NCBI GenBank assembly: GCA_013298595.1
Contig: JAAFIG010000013.1
Location: 1 to 64,000, forward strand
Direction: 5' to 3'
DNA length: 64,000 nt
Source of the DNA: Deinococcales bacterium
Lineage (GTDB): Bacteria > Deinococcota > Deinococci > Deinococcales > JAAFIG01
Position numbers and translations under genes: made by a program. Shown here piece after piece: positions 42,630 to 51,552 of this stretch; the first letter of the stretch is position 1; the number at the start of each line of letters is the position of its first letter. The notes under the pieces are model-generated. The model was given only the letters and a program-made list of their open reading frames with translations. It ran no database searches and was not told where the DNA came from.

Positions 42630-43865
42630 TTAATTGCTTTCAAATTTGACTTCAACAGCGTCAAAAGCTGTGCTGGCAACCTCGAGCATCACGTAGGGGC
42701 TGGTGATCACTTGGGTAGTCAGGCTCCCTGCGGCTGGTGAGCGTGTTTCGATGACCAGTTTGAGGATATTGCCATCTAAGCTGGCGCTTTTATAGGCGAT
42801 GCTGTATCCGCCTGTATTTTTTTGTCCCCAGAACACGGTGATAATACAGTGTTTAGCAAAATCGATTTTTGGTGCAACGGGTGCTGGTATTTGATTGCCC
42901 GAAACCATTTTCCAAGTCTCGAGGAATTCTGTGTTATTGGTGTCAAATCGGGTCAGTGGGGTTATGCCGTTATAACTGGCAATGCCGTTGCTGGGCAGGG
43001 TTTTGATAATGGGTACAGTAAGGCTGGTGGTTGGAGTGACCGTAAAAGCTGGCGTGGCAGGTGGTGCAGGTGGTGTGGTGATGATTGGGGTTGTTGGTGG
43101 TACATCAACAGTGGTTGGTGGTGTTGATGGTAGGGTCGGTGGTGTTACAGGTGTAGTCGGTGGCGTTACAGGTGTGGTTGGCGTTGCTGGCGGTGTTGTC
43201 ATCGTAGGTGCTGGTGCTGTGGTTTTGGGCACACCGTACTGTACTGCCAAAACAGAACGTCGGTATGTGGTTGGAGCAGGGGAGAGGTTGACTCGAGTTT
43301 CTGTGACATCGGTTTCTGCTAGAGTTGCAAGTAATAATTCACCTTTAGGGGCTAAGTATTTATTGAGTGCAAGGGCTTCGTCGCTGGTGAGCATACCTGC
43401 GCCAAAAGCTGAGGCTCGAGGGGTGGGGGCAAATTGGATTGAGTCGTTGGCTTTAAGGTTTTTGCCAACTGTGAACCACTTTGCACCATCAAAGTAGTAA
43501 ACGCTTTGCAGGTTTTTCTTGGTTTTAATTTGAATTTTATCAGCAACAAATTTGCCTTCGTAAACCGATAATGGTTTAGCATCAAGACGCAAATTGTTTG
43601 AACCATTGACCGCGAGGCTACGTGGAATGATTAATCCATTTAAGGCAACCGTGCTGGGTTTTGTTAGCTCGAGCCGTTGATTGCCCAGCAGCACGGCTTG
43701 TGGTTCGCCAATAAACACGCCATAACGGTCGCTGGTTTTGCTGCTGTATAAGGCAATATCCGAGAAGCTGTAACCGCCTGCTGGTTGGGCAATCAAGGCT
43801 TGTCCAACCACAGTACTGCCAATAACAAGTGCGGCAATGCTTGCTAAATAACTGAATCTTTTCAT
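42630..43865 (-). CDS. secreted protein with Pro/Thr linker and PrcB-type C-terminal domain
   Basis: A 411-residue exported protein. The signal peptide is MKRFSYLASIAALVIGSTVV. A unique N-terminal domain (about 30-205) contains VLLGNQRLELTKPSTVALNG. A Pro/Thr-rich linker (about 218-285) is made of imperfect repeats of VTPPTTPVTPP. The C-terminal domain (about 300-411) has IITVFWGQKNTGGYSIAYKSA and TTQVITSPYVMLEV, matching the PrcB C-terminal domain first named from a protease complex. A role at the cell surface is likely. TAGAAT and AGGATGG precede the ATG. Confidence 0.75.
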   Translation of the reverse strand: MKRFSYLASIAALVIGSTVVGQALIAQPAGGYSFSDIALYSSKTSDRYGVFIGEPQAVLLGNQRLELTKPSTVALNGLIIPRSLAVNGSNNLRLDAKPLSVYEGKFVADKIQIKTKKNLQSVYYFDGAKWFTVGKNLKANDSIQFAPTPRASAFGAGMLTSDEALALNKYLAPKGELLLATLAETDVTETRVNLSPAPTTYRRSVLAVQYGVPKTTAPAPTMTTPPATPTTPVTPPTTPVTPPTLPSTPPTTVDVPPTTPIITTPPAPPATPAFTVTPTTSLTVPIIKTLPSNGIASYNGITPLTRFDTNNTEFLETWKMVSGNQIPAPVAPKIDFAKHCIITVFWGQKNTGGYSIAYKSASLDGNILKLVIETRSPAAGSLTTQVITSPYVMLEVASTAFDAVEVKFESN

Positions 43866-44067
43866 AACACCATCCTATTCTAGTTTGCGTAGCTGAGGTG
43901 TGGATTTACTCATCTGATCTAAAAGTTATCTCAATCTTTCTTTGAGGTTTTCTTTAATAAGTCAAGCAAATTTGAGTGAAGGTGTCAACTCGAGAAAAGG
44001 GTAAATGTTTGGATTTGCTTTGTTGACATGCTTGTTGAGTCAAAACGATTTTTAAATTGATCAAAAA

Positions 44068-44718
44068 TTATTCAGTTAACAATTCCCAATAATTGCTGAT
44101 AACTCGAGTTGCACCAGCTGTCAGCAGTGTACTGGCAGGTTGGTTGCTGCTCATTCCGATGACTTGGCAACCTGCATCTCGAGCACTATGAATACCTGCT
44201 ACGCTGTCTTCATGGGCGATACAATGCTGAGCTGTAATGCCAAGTTTGTTGGCTCCCAGCAAGAATGGTTCTGGGTGAGGTTTACCATGTTGCACATCTT
44301 CTGCCATAACTTTAACCATAAAGCGTTGCTCGAGTCCAAGGGCAGTTAAGACAAATTGGGTGTTGATGGCATCAGCGCTGGTGACTAATGCCCATTTTTT
44401 CTGGTGTTGCTCGAGAGCTTTTAAGTACTCGTTTAATCCTGGAATGGCTTGGATTTGTCCTTGGGCGATCTTGCGGTAAGTGGCTTCTTTGTAATTATGG
44501 AATTCTGTTGCTTCGGCATCTGATAGGGTGCGCTCGAGTAAACTTTCAACAATAAACTTGGTTTTGCCACCGTGAACTCTGGGGTCGTTGGCGATCAGTT
44601 GGTATTGATAGCGCTCTTGTAAAACCTTTTCCCATGCTTGTTCATGAAAATGGGCATTGTTGGTGAGTGTGCCATCCATATCAAAAAGTACTGCGTCGAA
44701 TGAATCCCAAAGTAACAT
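44068..44718 (-). CDS. HAD-superfamily phosphatase/phosphomutase
   Basis: A 216-residue HAD hydrolase of the beta-phosphoglucomutase-like group. Motif I is VLFDMDGTLT with the nucleophilic Asp, motif II ALVTSADA, motif III Lys in HGKPHPEPFLLG, and motif IV HEDSVAGIHSARDAGC. The substrate is probably a sugar phosphate. ATG 44718 is preferred over the GTG at 44742 because TACAAT lies exactly six bases before it. Divergent from the DUF4388 gene. Confidence 0.88.
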   Translation of the reverse strand: MLLWDSFDAVLFDMDGTLTNNAHFHEQAWEKVLQERYQYQLIANDPRVHGGKTKFIVESLLERTLSDAEATEFHNYKEATYRKIAQGQIQAIPGLNEYLKALEQHQKKWALVTSADAINTQFVLTALGLEQRFMVKVMAEDVQHGKPHPEPFLLGANKLGITAQHCIAHEDSVAGIHSARDAGCQVIGMSSNQPASTLLTAGATRVISNYWELLTE

Positions 44719-44724
44719 GTTGGT

Positions 44725-44730
44725 ATTGTA
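44725..44730 (-). promoter_or_regulatory. leaderless -10 box TACAAT
   Basis: TACAAT on the minus strand, six bases before the ATG at 44718. Confidence 0.5.
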
Positions 44731-44764
44731 ACGATTTTCCACAGTCCTTTTGCATTACAGGGTA

Positions 44765-44770
44765 TAGACT
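44765..44770 (+). promoter_or_regulatory. short-leader -10 box TAGACT
   Basis: TAGACT eight bases before the ATG at 44779. A TATAGA reading overlaps it. Confidence 0.35.
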
Positions 44771-44778
44771 GATGTGAC

Positions 44779-45612
44779 ATGTCTTTGCCCAAACCTAACT
44801 TAACGGATGCTCCGATGCTGAGCGCTAAGCTGCGTCAGACGATGCTGCCAGCTTTCCTCGAGTATCTGTCGACCAGTGGGCATAATGGTACGCTTGAATG
44901 TGAAAGTCCAGACGAATTGCGAGCGTATTTTTGGGTGCAGCAAGGCAGAATTATTCGGGCTTTGTGTGAACGCGAAACCGATGAAACACTGCTTGAGGGA
45001 ATTCCTGCAATTCAGTCTATGTTGCGTTGGCGTTACGCTCAACTGAATTTATTTGAAGGCTTTATCAATGTGTCTGCCAATATGACTGGGACAATTTTAG
45101 GGACGTTACTCGAGGCAGCTCGGCTTGAAGATGAAATGCGTCGGGAGAAAACCTTCCGTCCTGAAGCGGCTATTCGCGTGCGGCATAATGTCAGTGCTTA
45201 TGAATCTTTGGGTGCGGCTGAACTTGAAATTCTCAAAAAAGCGCGTTTTGGTACAACGGTTAAAGAATTGCGAGATGCTTTTCGGGGGATGCCCATAGAC
45301 GGAGCATTGCTCGAGCTTCATGCCCAAGGTGTGATGGAAATAGAGGGTGTACCACAACCGACTCAGGTCAATAACACCTTCGAGTTACGGGCTTTTTTGG
45401 GTATTGTGATTCCGACTAAAATCGAACGACGCGCTGGTGGTTTTGGACGTGGTGGTGGCAATACTTCTTTAACGGGGTTTCATAAAACAGTGTACGATTT
45501 AATTAATGGTCAACGCAGTGCCGAGCAGTTACGCCAAGAATTACGGATTTCTCGAGGAGCAATCCGAGAATTACTGAAAAGCTTACGCAGTGCTGGTCTG
45601 ATAGATTATTAA
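44779..45612 (+). CDS. DUF4388-type protein
   Basis: A 277-residue protein. The N-terminal part has FLEYLSTSGHNGTLECESPDE and YFWVQQGRIIRALCE, the DUF4388 pattern seen in regulatory and gliding-related proteins of several phyla. Later helices contain LGAAELEILKKARFGTTVKEL and a C-terminal winged-helix-like end (RQELRISRGAIRELLKSLRSAGLIDY). It may sense or transduce a signal, perhaps with GTPases or kinases as elsewhere, but no partner is adjacent. Two bases before the deacetylase gene, so co-transcribed. Confidence 0.72.
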   Translation: MSLPKPNLTDAPMLSAKLRQTMLPAFLEYLSTSGHNGTLECESPDELRAYFWVQQGRIIRALCERETDETLLEGIPAIQSMLRWRYAQLNLFEGFINVSANMTGTILGTLLEAARLEDEMRREKTFRPEAAIRVRHNVSAYESLGAAELEILKKARFGTTVKELRDAFRGMPIDGALLELHAQGVMEIEGVPQPTQVNNTFELRAFLGIVIPTKIERRAGGFGRGGGNTSLTGFHKTVYDLINGQRSAEQLRQELRISRGAIRELLKSLRSAGLIDY

Positions 45613-45614
45613 GC

Positions 45615-46454
45615 ATGAAAAGATTTCTTATTGTTGTGTTGTTATTAGCAGGTGTGTATGCCATAGCAACCAAAGCCGACCCATATGGGTATCAATCTGG
45701 CATTCCAATTTTAATGTTTCATCGTTTCTCGAGTACCAGCACTAGTTTATACAGTGTTAAGCCGTTAGAGTTTAAAGCGATGCTCAAGGTTTTAAACTCG
45801 GATAAGTACTGTATGATTGATTTGCTCGAGTACACTTTGGCTTCGTTTCTCAAGCGTTGCGCTAAGAAAAAAGTGTTTGCGATTTCCTTTGATGATGGTC
45901 ATGCCAGCCAGTTTCGTTTTTTAAAAAATGGCAAGCTCGATCCCAATTCGGGTTTGGGGGTATTGCTTGGGGTTTTTCCTCAAGCGAAAGCCACATTTTT
46001 TTTGAATGTCACTAATGGTGGAGCACCTTTTGGTCAACAGAGTCAGCAAAAAATTGCTTTCTTGCGTGCTAAAGGTTTAAATATTGGTAATCACACGGTT
46101 TCGCATCCTGATATGTCTAAACTTTCAAACCAAGCTGTGATTCGTGAAATAGATGGAGTTTGTCAGTATTTTGGGCAAAGCAGTATGATCCTGGCTTATC
46201 CTTATGGTTTTATGCCACCAAAAAGTATCACAACTTATCAGACAAAATGTCGAGTTCCAGCCGCTTTTCGAGCATGGCTAGGCTACTTTGAAGGGGAGAG
46301 GGAAACAATTAAAACAGGTTCCTTACTAGCACCACTGCCAAATACCCCAGAGTTCTCGAGTCGGCGTTTGACTTATCCGCGTTTCACTATCTCGAGTTTT
46401 CAAGATTTTCAACGCGATATTATGCGAAATTACCGCTGGCAGCCACTGCCGTGA
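45615..46454 (+). CDS. secreted polysaccharide deacetylase
   Basis: A 279-residue NodB-domain enzyme. A hydrophobic leader MKRFLIVVLLLAGVYAIA exports it. IPILMFHRFS, the metal-binding motif 1 FAISFDDGHA and motif 2 NHTVSHPDM are visible, followed by LAYPYG. Such enzymes remove acetyl groups from peptidoglycan or surface polysaccharide. Co-transcribed with the DUF4388 gene. Confidence 0.9.
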   Translation: MKRFLIVVLLLAGVYAIATKADPYGYQSGIPILMFHRFSSTSTSLYSVKPLEFKAMLKVLNSDKYCMIDLLEYTLASFLKRCAKKKVFAISFDDGHASQFRFLKNGKLDPNSGLGVLLGVFPQAKATFFLNVTNGGAPFGQQSQQKIAFLRAKGLNIGNHTVSHPDMSKLSNQAVIREIDGVCQYFGQSSMILAYPYGFMPPKSITTYQTKCRVPAAFRAWLGYFEGERETIKTGSLLAPLPNTPEFSSRRLTYPRFTISSFQDFQRDIMRNYRWQPLP

Positions 46455-46504
46455 TGTTGTGCTCCTTGACTTGAGGTTGTGCTAAGTATGTTAGCGTGTG
46501 ATTC

Positions 46505-47608
46505 ATGTCTCGAGGCGCAACAGCTGCTGGTTTTATTGCTTTTTTCCTGATTGGCGCTGTTCAGGCGTTTTATGGACCTACCCAATTTGCTTTTCAAACG
46601 CGTTTTCAAATAGATGCAGCAACTGTTTCTTTGATGGTTTCATGCCATTTTCTTGGCTCTTTAACAGGTATTTTAATGGTATCGAGTCTCGAGCAACGCT
46701 TAGGTTGGCGTACATTATTGGTCGCTGGAACCTTACTTTTGATGCTTGGTTGCGTAGGTATTGTGCTTGCCCCGATTTGGTTATTGGTACTCCTTGCCAC
46801 TTTTGTGCTTGGCTTAGGTTTTGGTTTACTGGACCTATCGTTTAATACTATTTTCTCCAGTGGTTTTGGCGATCAGAGTGTTGCCATGACCAATATTCTC
46901 AATGCCAGTTTTGGGGTTGGTGCCATTGCAGGACCATTTATTGTCAGTTTTTTTACCAATAACTCGAGCACACCGTTCTTACTGATGGCTGTTTTAACCA
47001 TTGTGTTACTGCCATTTGTTATCCAGATAAAAGCAGCTAAACTCGAGGTTGCAACAGCCAAATTACAATTCAGTGGCTTACTTGGTTTATTTATGCTGAT
47101 GTTTTTTGTCTATGTTGGAGTCGAAGTCAGTGCAGCGAATCTCGAGCCTCGGCATTTAAAAGAAGCTTTGGGTTTTTCGCCTGAAAGTGCAGCCCAATGG
47201 AATGGTTTGTATTGGGCTGGTTTAACTGCGGCACGAATTATCATTGCGCCATTAACTGTGCGTTTTCGCTTACAGCCACCACAAATTGTGATTGGTGGTG
47301 CACTTGTGGCTGTGATGGGTTTAGCCCTGACTTTTTTTGCGCCATTAGCACCATATGCTTATATTGTGGCAGGTTTTGGTTTTGGTCCGATTTTCCCAAC
47401 TGGTTTTGTTTGGCTCACCCAAGCTATCCCCTCGAGTGTAGCGGCTGCCAGTATTGTCGTAGCAGCCGCTAATTTGGGTGCTGTGGTGTTTCCACCAATA
47501 GCTTCGAGAATTGCCGTAGATGCCGCTTGGATTCCGTTGGTGTTATTGGTGCTAGGAGTTGGTTTATTGCTGTTAACGGTGCTGCTCATGCGACGTGCTC
47601 GAGTTTAA
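46505..47608 (+). CDS. MFS transporter
   Basis: A 367-residue, about 12-helix major facilitator permease. Helix pattern throughout, with SLMVSCHFLGSLTGILMVSSLEQRLGWR resembling the loop 2-3 motif, and FVYVGVEVSAANLEPRHLKEALG at the start of the second half, which resembles sugar-type (FucP-like) members. Substrate unknown. Its TAA directly abuts the TAA of the convergent kinase gene, with no room for a terminator between them. Confidence 0.87.
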   Translation: MSRGATAAGFIAFFLIGAVQAFYGPTQFAFQTRFQIDAATVSLMVSCHFLGSLTGILMVSSLEQRLGWRTLLVAGTLLLMLGCVGIVLAPIWLLVLLATFVLGLGFGLLDLSFNTIFSSGFGDQSVAMTNILNASFGVGAIAGPFIVSFFTNNSSTPFLLMAVLTIVLLPFVIQIKAAKLEVATAKLQFSGLLGLFMLMFFVYVGVEVSAANLEPRHLKEALGFSPESAAQWNGLYWAGLTAARIIIAPLTVRFRLQPPQIVIGGALVAVMGLALTFFAPLAPYAYIVAGFGFGPIFPTGFVWLTQAIPSSVAAASIVVAAANLGAVVFPPIASRIAVDAAWIPLVLLVLGVGLLLLTVLLMRRARV

Positions 47609-49006
47609 TTATGGTGCTGAAAATGGTGATGGGATAACGTTAAAGATCAGTGCGGCGAGTAATGCCACAGCTAGAATTAAGACAACTCGTCCAAACCAAG
47701 TGCCAATCAGCCATTGCAAGAGTAAATAAGCGGTCAGTAAAACTGCGCCGTAAAAACCAACCAGCGATGCCACCAGTGGTAAAAAACGCATTTCGCCTAA
47801 GACAATTAAAGCACCACAAACCAAGTACAACAACCATAAGTAATCGCCACCTTGTTGTTGTGGTTTAGCCATGGGTGTACCACCGACCACTTGTGGCGGT
47901 GGGTTTGGATTATTGGTTGGTTTAGGTGTGCCCCAAATCTGAGCACCGGGTGCAGCTTTTGGTGCTTGATTGACAGGTGGTGTAACCTGTTGCTGAGGTG
48001 GTTGTGGTGGCGGTGGTGACACTCGAGTTGTTTGGGCAGCGGGTGCTTTTTTGTTGCCTTGGCTTTTCTCGAGCAAAGCTAGAAAATCCTCGGCGGTTTG
48101 TGGGCGGTCATCCACTTTCATTTTCATGGCTTTCTCGAGCACATCCGAAAAAGCTTTTGAAACATTTGGGTTCAATTCTCGAGCGGTGGATTGTTTAACA
48201 CCACTGGCACGGTCAGTGGCTGCCACAGGTTCTTTTGCGGTCAATGCAAATTGTAAAGTGCCTGCCAGAGCGTATAAATCGGTAAAAGGTCCACGCCGAG
48301 CTTCGGAAGCGTATTGCTCGAGAGGAGCATAACCTGGGGTGACAATAATGCTTTGTTTTGCGCCACCTGCAATGGCTCGAGCGCTACCAAAATCGATTAA
48401 TACTGCACCGCGTTGAACCATCATGATGTTGTCTGGTTTGATGTCACGGTGCAATAAATTGGCACTATGTACTAAATCCAGCGCGTTGACAATTTCTCGA
48501 GCAATTTGTAGCACTTGTTGCTCGGTGAGCACACCACCTTTTTCGACCAGGCTTTGTAAGGGTTTACCCTCGAGAAATTCCATGGTGTAGTACTCGGTGT
48601 CGTTTTCGGTGAAAACATCGTAGACCCGAACAATATGTGGATTCGGGTTGGTCAGGGTTAATTTTGCCACCACTCGAGCTTCATCAGCAAAGCGCGCTCG
48701 AGCTTCAGTAAATTCCTGAGGAGCATAAGTATTGGGCGGACGGACACTCATGCCCACGCGGACACTGCCGCTTGGTTGGAATTCTTTGACCACCACAGGA
48801 ATTGCCATGGTGGTATTTTGGGCTTTGTAGGTCACACCAAAGCCGCCCTGACCAAGGACTTTTTCGATTTTGTACTTACCACTCTGTAAGACAGTGCCTG
48901 TTTTTAGGGCAGTTGGGTACTGTGCGCCTTCAAGACTTCCGCCGCACATGCTACAAGTGGTGTTACTATCTGGGTTTTGGGTGGCACAATAAGGGCAAAC
49001 AATCAT
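47609..49006 (-). CDS. zinc-ribbon Ser/Thr protein kinase
   Basis: A 465-residue eukaryote-like kinase. Zinc ribbon Cys4, Cys7, Cys18, Cys21. Kinase domain about 44-310 with GQGGFG (52-57), Lys74 in VVVKEF, HRD (186-188), DFG (205-207) and a GYAPLEQY activation segment. A Pro/Gln-rich linker (about 325-385) leads to three hydrophobic segments at the C-terminus, so the kinase should be membrane-tethered. Last gene of a four-gene signalling operon; its natural partners are the PP2C protein and the FHA protein encoded upstream. Confidence 0.93.
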   Translation of the reverse strand: MIVCPYCATQNPDSNTTCSMCGGSLEGAQYPTALKTGTVLQSGKYKIEKVLGQGGFGVTYKAQNTTMAIPVVVKEFQPSGSVRVGMSVRPPNTYAPQEFTEARARFADEARVVAKLTLTNPNPHIVRVYDVFTENDTEYYTMEFLEGKPLQSLVEKGGVLTEQQVLQIAREIVNALDLVHSANLLHRDIKPDNIMMVQRGAVLIDFGSARAIAGGAKQSIIVTPGYAPLEQYASEARRGPFTDLYALAGTLQFALTAKEPVAATDRASGVKQSTARELNPNVSKAFSDVLEKAMKMKVDDRPQTAEDFLALLEKSQGNKKAPAAQTTRVSPPPPQPPQQQVTPPVNQAPKAAPGAQIWGTPKPTNNPNPPPQVVGGTPMAKPQQQGGDYLWLLYLVCGALIVLGEMRFLPLVASLVGFYGAVLLTAYLLLQWLIGTWFGRVVLILAVALLAALIFNVIPSPFSAP

Positions 49007-49037
49007 TTTTGATTCCTGAAAAGCTTATAAAGCTCAA

Positions 49038-50726
49038 TTAAATGGCGGCTCGTTCCTCGAGTTTTAATACCAGTGCTGTTGCATTGTCCGAGGTGTTGTG
49101 TTCAATAGCCACGCGCACCAATCTGTCGGCAAGGTCTTGAGGCTCGAGTGGTTCTTGTAAATAAACTGCAAATTCGCTGGGTGGGAACACCCCCCAGACA
49201 CCATCGGAAACAATAACTAATTTGGCATTGGTTGGCATTGTGAATTCGCGGACTTCAACATAATCTGGTGGTAATTCTCGGACAGAACCAAGTGCTCGCA
49301 TGATTTTATTGCTGTCTGGGTGATTATGGGCAGCCTCAGCTGAAATAATCCCCATTTTAACAAACATGGCGACCATGCTGTGATCTTCAGAAATTTGTTG
49401 CACTGTATCAGTGATTAAATAGGCTCGAGTATCACCAACATGACATAAAGCCAGTTTATCGCCATCAGCAATAATCCCTGTAAAAGTACAACCGCCTGAT
49501 TTGCCTTCCATTGCTCCTATAACTCGGGCATTGGCAAGAGAAATGGCTTCTAATACAGATTGGTTGCTAACTTCGGACAATGGGTAGTCCATAAAACCAG
49601 AAATAGCGGCTTGGCTGGCATCTTCGCCTTTTGCCATACCGCCAATACCATCAGCAACACAAGCCACCAAGTAGGTATCTGCGCCATTATCGCCCATCGA
49701 GCGGCGCATCCTGTACCCGACTGAATCCTCGTTGGTGATTCGGTCTGGGTTGATACCAACGGTACTAGCAGTACCGATTTGCCAGAAGTACCGTTTGGTT
49801 AAGGCACGCTCGAGTTTAGCGCATAACTCGAGCGCATCACCTGGATTAACTCGAGTGGTGGCTGTTGCCAGCATAGCTGTTAAGGCTTGTGGCGCACCTG
49901 GAATATTTGGGTATGTGACCAGCATTTCGCCTTCGATTGGCATTTGCCCAGTTAAACCATGATAAAGCAAGGCACCAAGCGAATAAACCCCTTCAATACC
50001 ATTGATTTTTGCACCAGCCGCACGTTCAGGTGCACCATAGCGTGGCGCTTCGGCACCAATCACATCACCGATTTTATGTACCCCAGGTAAACGCTGCAAA
50101 CGTGTCGGGTTGAGTAATACATCTCGAGGGTCTACGGCAACTGTGGCAAAACCCCGAGCATGTAAGTACCGATTTAAGCGAGCTAAGTCCACCACTGCCG
50201 AAACCACACTGCGAATATCTTTTTGGGCAATGGCGGTTTCGAGTGTAACCCCATCAAGTTTAGGATGGGCAATTAAGGTTTTATTTTCGTACTCACCAGC
50301 ATCCAGTAATGCAGGCAGCATTGGGTGCGGGTACAAAGCTCGAGTCACATCTGCGCCTCGAGCATAAATGGCTACCAATACTTCGCTGCCGTCAGGTGCT
50401 TTTGCCAGTACTCGCCCAGCGGACTGTTGCGTTAAAAGCGCGTACTCGCCACGTTCAAGTTTCATGATGGGCGGTACTACCAATTGCGGATTGGTAGTGC
50501 TGGCTGTGGTTGGTTCAAGAATTTCTTCCTCGAGAAAACCTGTATCTTCCTCGAGTTCAGCCACTACCACAGGTAATTCCTCGAACGTAGGTGGTGGTAG
50601 TAAAACAGTGGTTTCTTCTTCTGGCAGGACATACACACCATCTTCTGCGTCAATTGCTTCATCAGCACTGACTTCTGGCGTTGTTGTCAACGCTGCTTGG
50701 GATTGGCGTGGGTCTTCGTTGTTCAC
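49038..50726 (-). CDS. pseudokinase-PP2C phosphatase fusion
   Basis: A 562-residue two-domain protein. After an acidic low-complexity start, residues about 90-310 look like a kinase fold with YGAPER (230-235) and VYSLGALLYHGLTGQMP. Its catalytic loop reads ARGFATVAVDPRDVLLN, and it has no HRD or DFG, so it should be inactive. PP2C occupies about 318-560, with metal residues in CVADGIGG (Asp359), HVGDTRAYLI, IVSDGVWG (Asp508) and SDNATALV (Asp547). It starts with GTG overlapping the stop of the FHA gene. Probably reverses the kinase's phosphorylation. Confidence 0.9.
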   Translation of the reverse strand: MNNEDPRQSQAALTTTPEVSADEAIDAEDGVYVLPEEETTVLLPPPTFEELPVVVAELEEDTGFLEEEILEPTTASTTNPQLVVPPIMKLERGEYALLTQQSAGRVLAKAPDGSEVLVAIYARGADVTRALYPHPMLPALLDAGEYENKTLIAHPKLDGVTLETAIAQKDIRSVVSAVVDLARLNRYLHARGFATVAVDPRDVLLNPTRLQRLPGVHKIGDVIGAEAPRYGAPERAAGAKINGIEGVYSLGALLYHGLTGQMPIEGEMLVTYPNIPGAPQALTAMLATATTRVNPGDALELCAKLERALTKRYFWQIGTASTVGINPDRITNEDSVGYRMRRSMGDNGADTYLVACVADGIGGMAKGEDASQAAISGFMDYPLSEVSNQSVLEAISLANARVIGAMEGKSGGCTFTGIIADGDKLALCHVGDTRAYLITDTVQQISEDHSMVAMFVKMGIISAEAAHNHPDSNKIMRALGSVRELPPDYVEVREFTMPTNAKLVIVSDGVWGVFPPSEFAVYLQEPLEPQDLADRLVRVAIEHNTSDNATALVLKLEERAAI

Positions 50727-51490
50727 GCGGCATCACTCGACATGACAAATAAGAATTTCATATTGCCGAATGCAACTTCATCGCCATCGTTCAGGCTTTG
50801 CGGTTCGATGATGCGTGGGCTGTACTGGGCTTGCCCAGCGCGTTTAACATAAACACCATTGGTACTGCCAAGGTCGCGGACTAACCAGACACCATTCTCG
50901 AGATAAACTTCGGCATGACGGCGTGAGATATAATTTTCGCCTTGTCCGCCTGATAAATCAATATCCACAGGACCAGCACTTGGGTCAAAGCGTCCAACCA
51001 CCATGCGTTCGGAGTGCATGACAAACCCATCACCTGTCATACCACTGCGAGGGATTAACTTGGCTTGATTGACTTTGCCTGTAGGCAATGGGGTTTCCAT
51101 TGTGGCTTTGGAATTAAAAGTGCTGTCAGCAGTTGCGGCAGCCACAGCAGGGACAGCAGCGGCAACAACTTCAGCAACTGGTTCGTCCACATTCAAAGCA
51201 GGTTCATCCACAATAGGCAATGGTGGCGGTGTGACATCACCACTGAGTAATGGTGTGTCCAAAGCAGGAATGGCATCGGCGGCTGATTCCACTGCCAAAG
51301 GTTCTTCGATAACAGTCTGATGACCAGACGAATCGGCAATAACGGGTGCTTCAATAGGCGCGACAACTTCGGCAACGGCAGGAACAACGACTGGAGCAGC
51401 AACGGCAACACTTTGCAATTCAACGCCGCAACCTTCACAGAACTTCGAGCCTTCTGGGTTTTCCGTACCGCATACGTGACAAACGATCAT
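50723..51490 (-). CDS. zinc-ribbon FHA-domain protein
   Basis: A 255-residue adaptor. Zinc ribbon Cys4, Cys7, Cys18, Cys21 with nearly the same spacing and text as the kinase. A long Pro/Ala/Val-rich acidic linker (about 27-140) follows, then an FHA domain (about 145-250) with phosphothreonine-binding residues in GRFDP, SRRHAEVYLENG and DLGSTNGVYV. FHA domains read phosphothreonine marks, so it links the kinase to targets. AAGGAG precedes the ATG. Overlaps the PP2C gene by four bases. Confidence 0.92.
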   Translation of the reverse strand: MIVCHVCGTENPEGSKFCEGCGVELQSVAVAAPVVVPAVAEVVAPIEAPVIADSSGHQTVIEEPLAVESAADAIPALDTPLLSGDVTPPPLPIVDEPALNVDEPVAEVVAAAVPAVAAATADSTFNSKATMETPLPTGKVNQAKLIPRSGMTGDGFVMHSERMVVGRFDPSAGPVDIDLSGGQGENYISRRHAEVYLENGVWLVRDLGSTNGVYVKRAGQAQYSPRIIEPQSLNDGDEVAFGNMKFLFVMSSDAA

Positions 51491-51552
51491 GTTTACTCCT
51501 TAAATGTGTTTATTGTACGTGAATGGAGGCATCAAATGCCAATACCAAAAAT

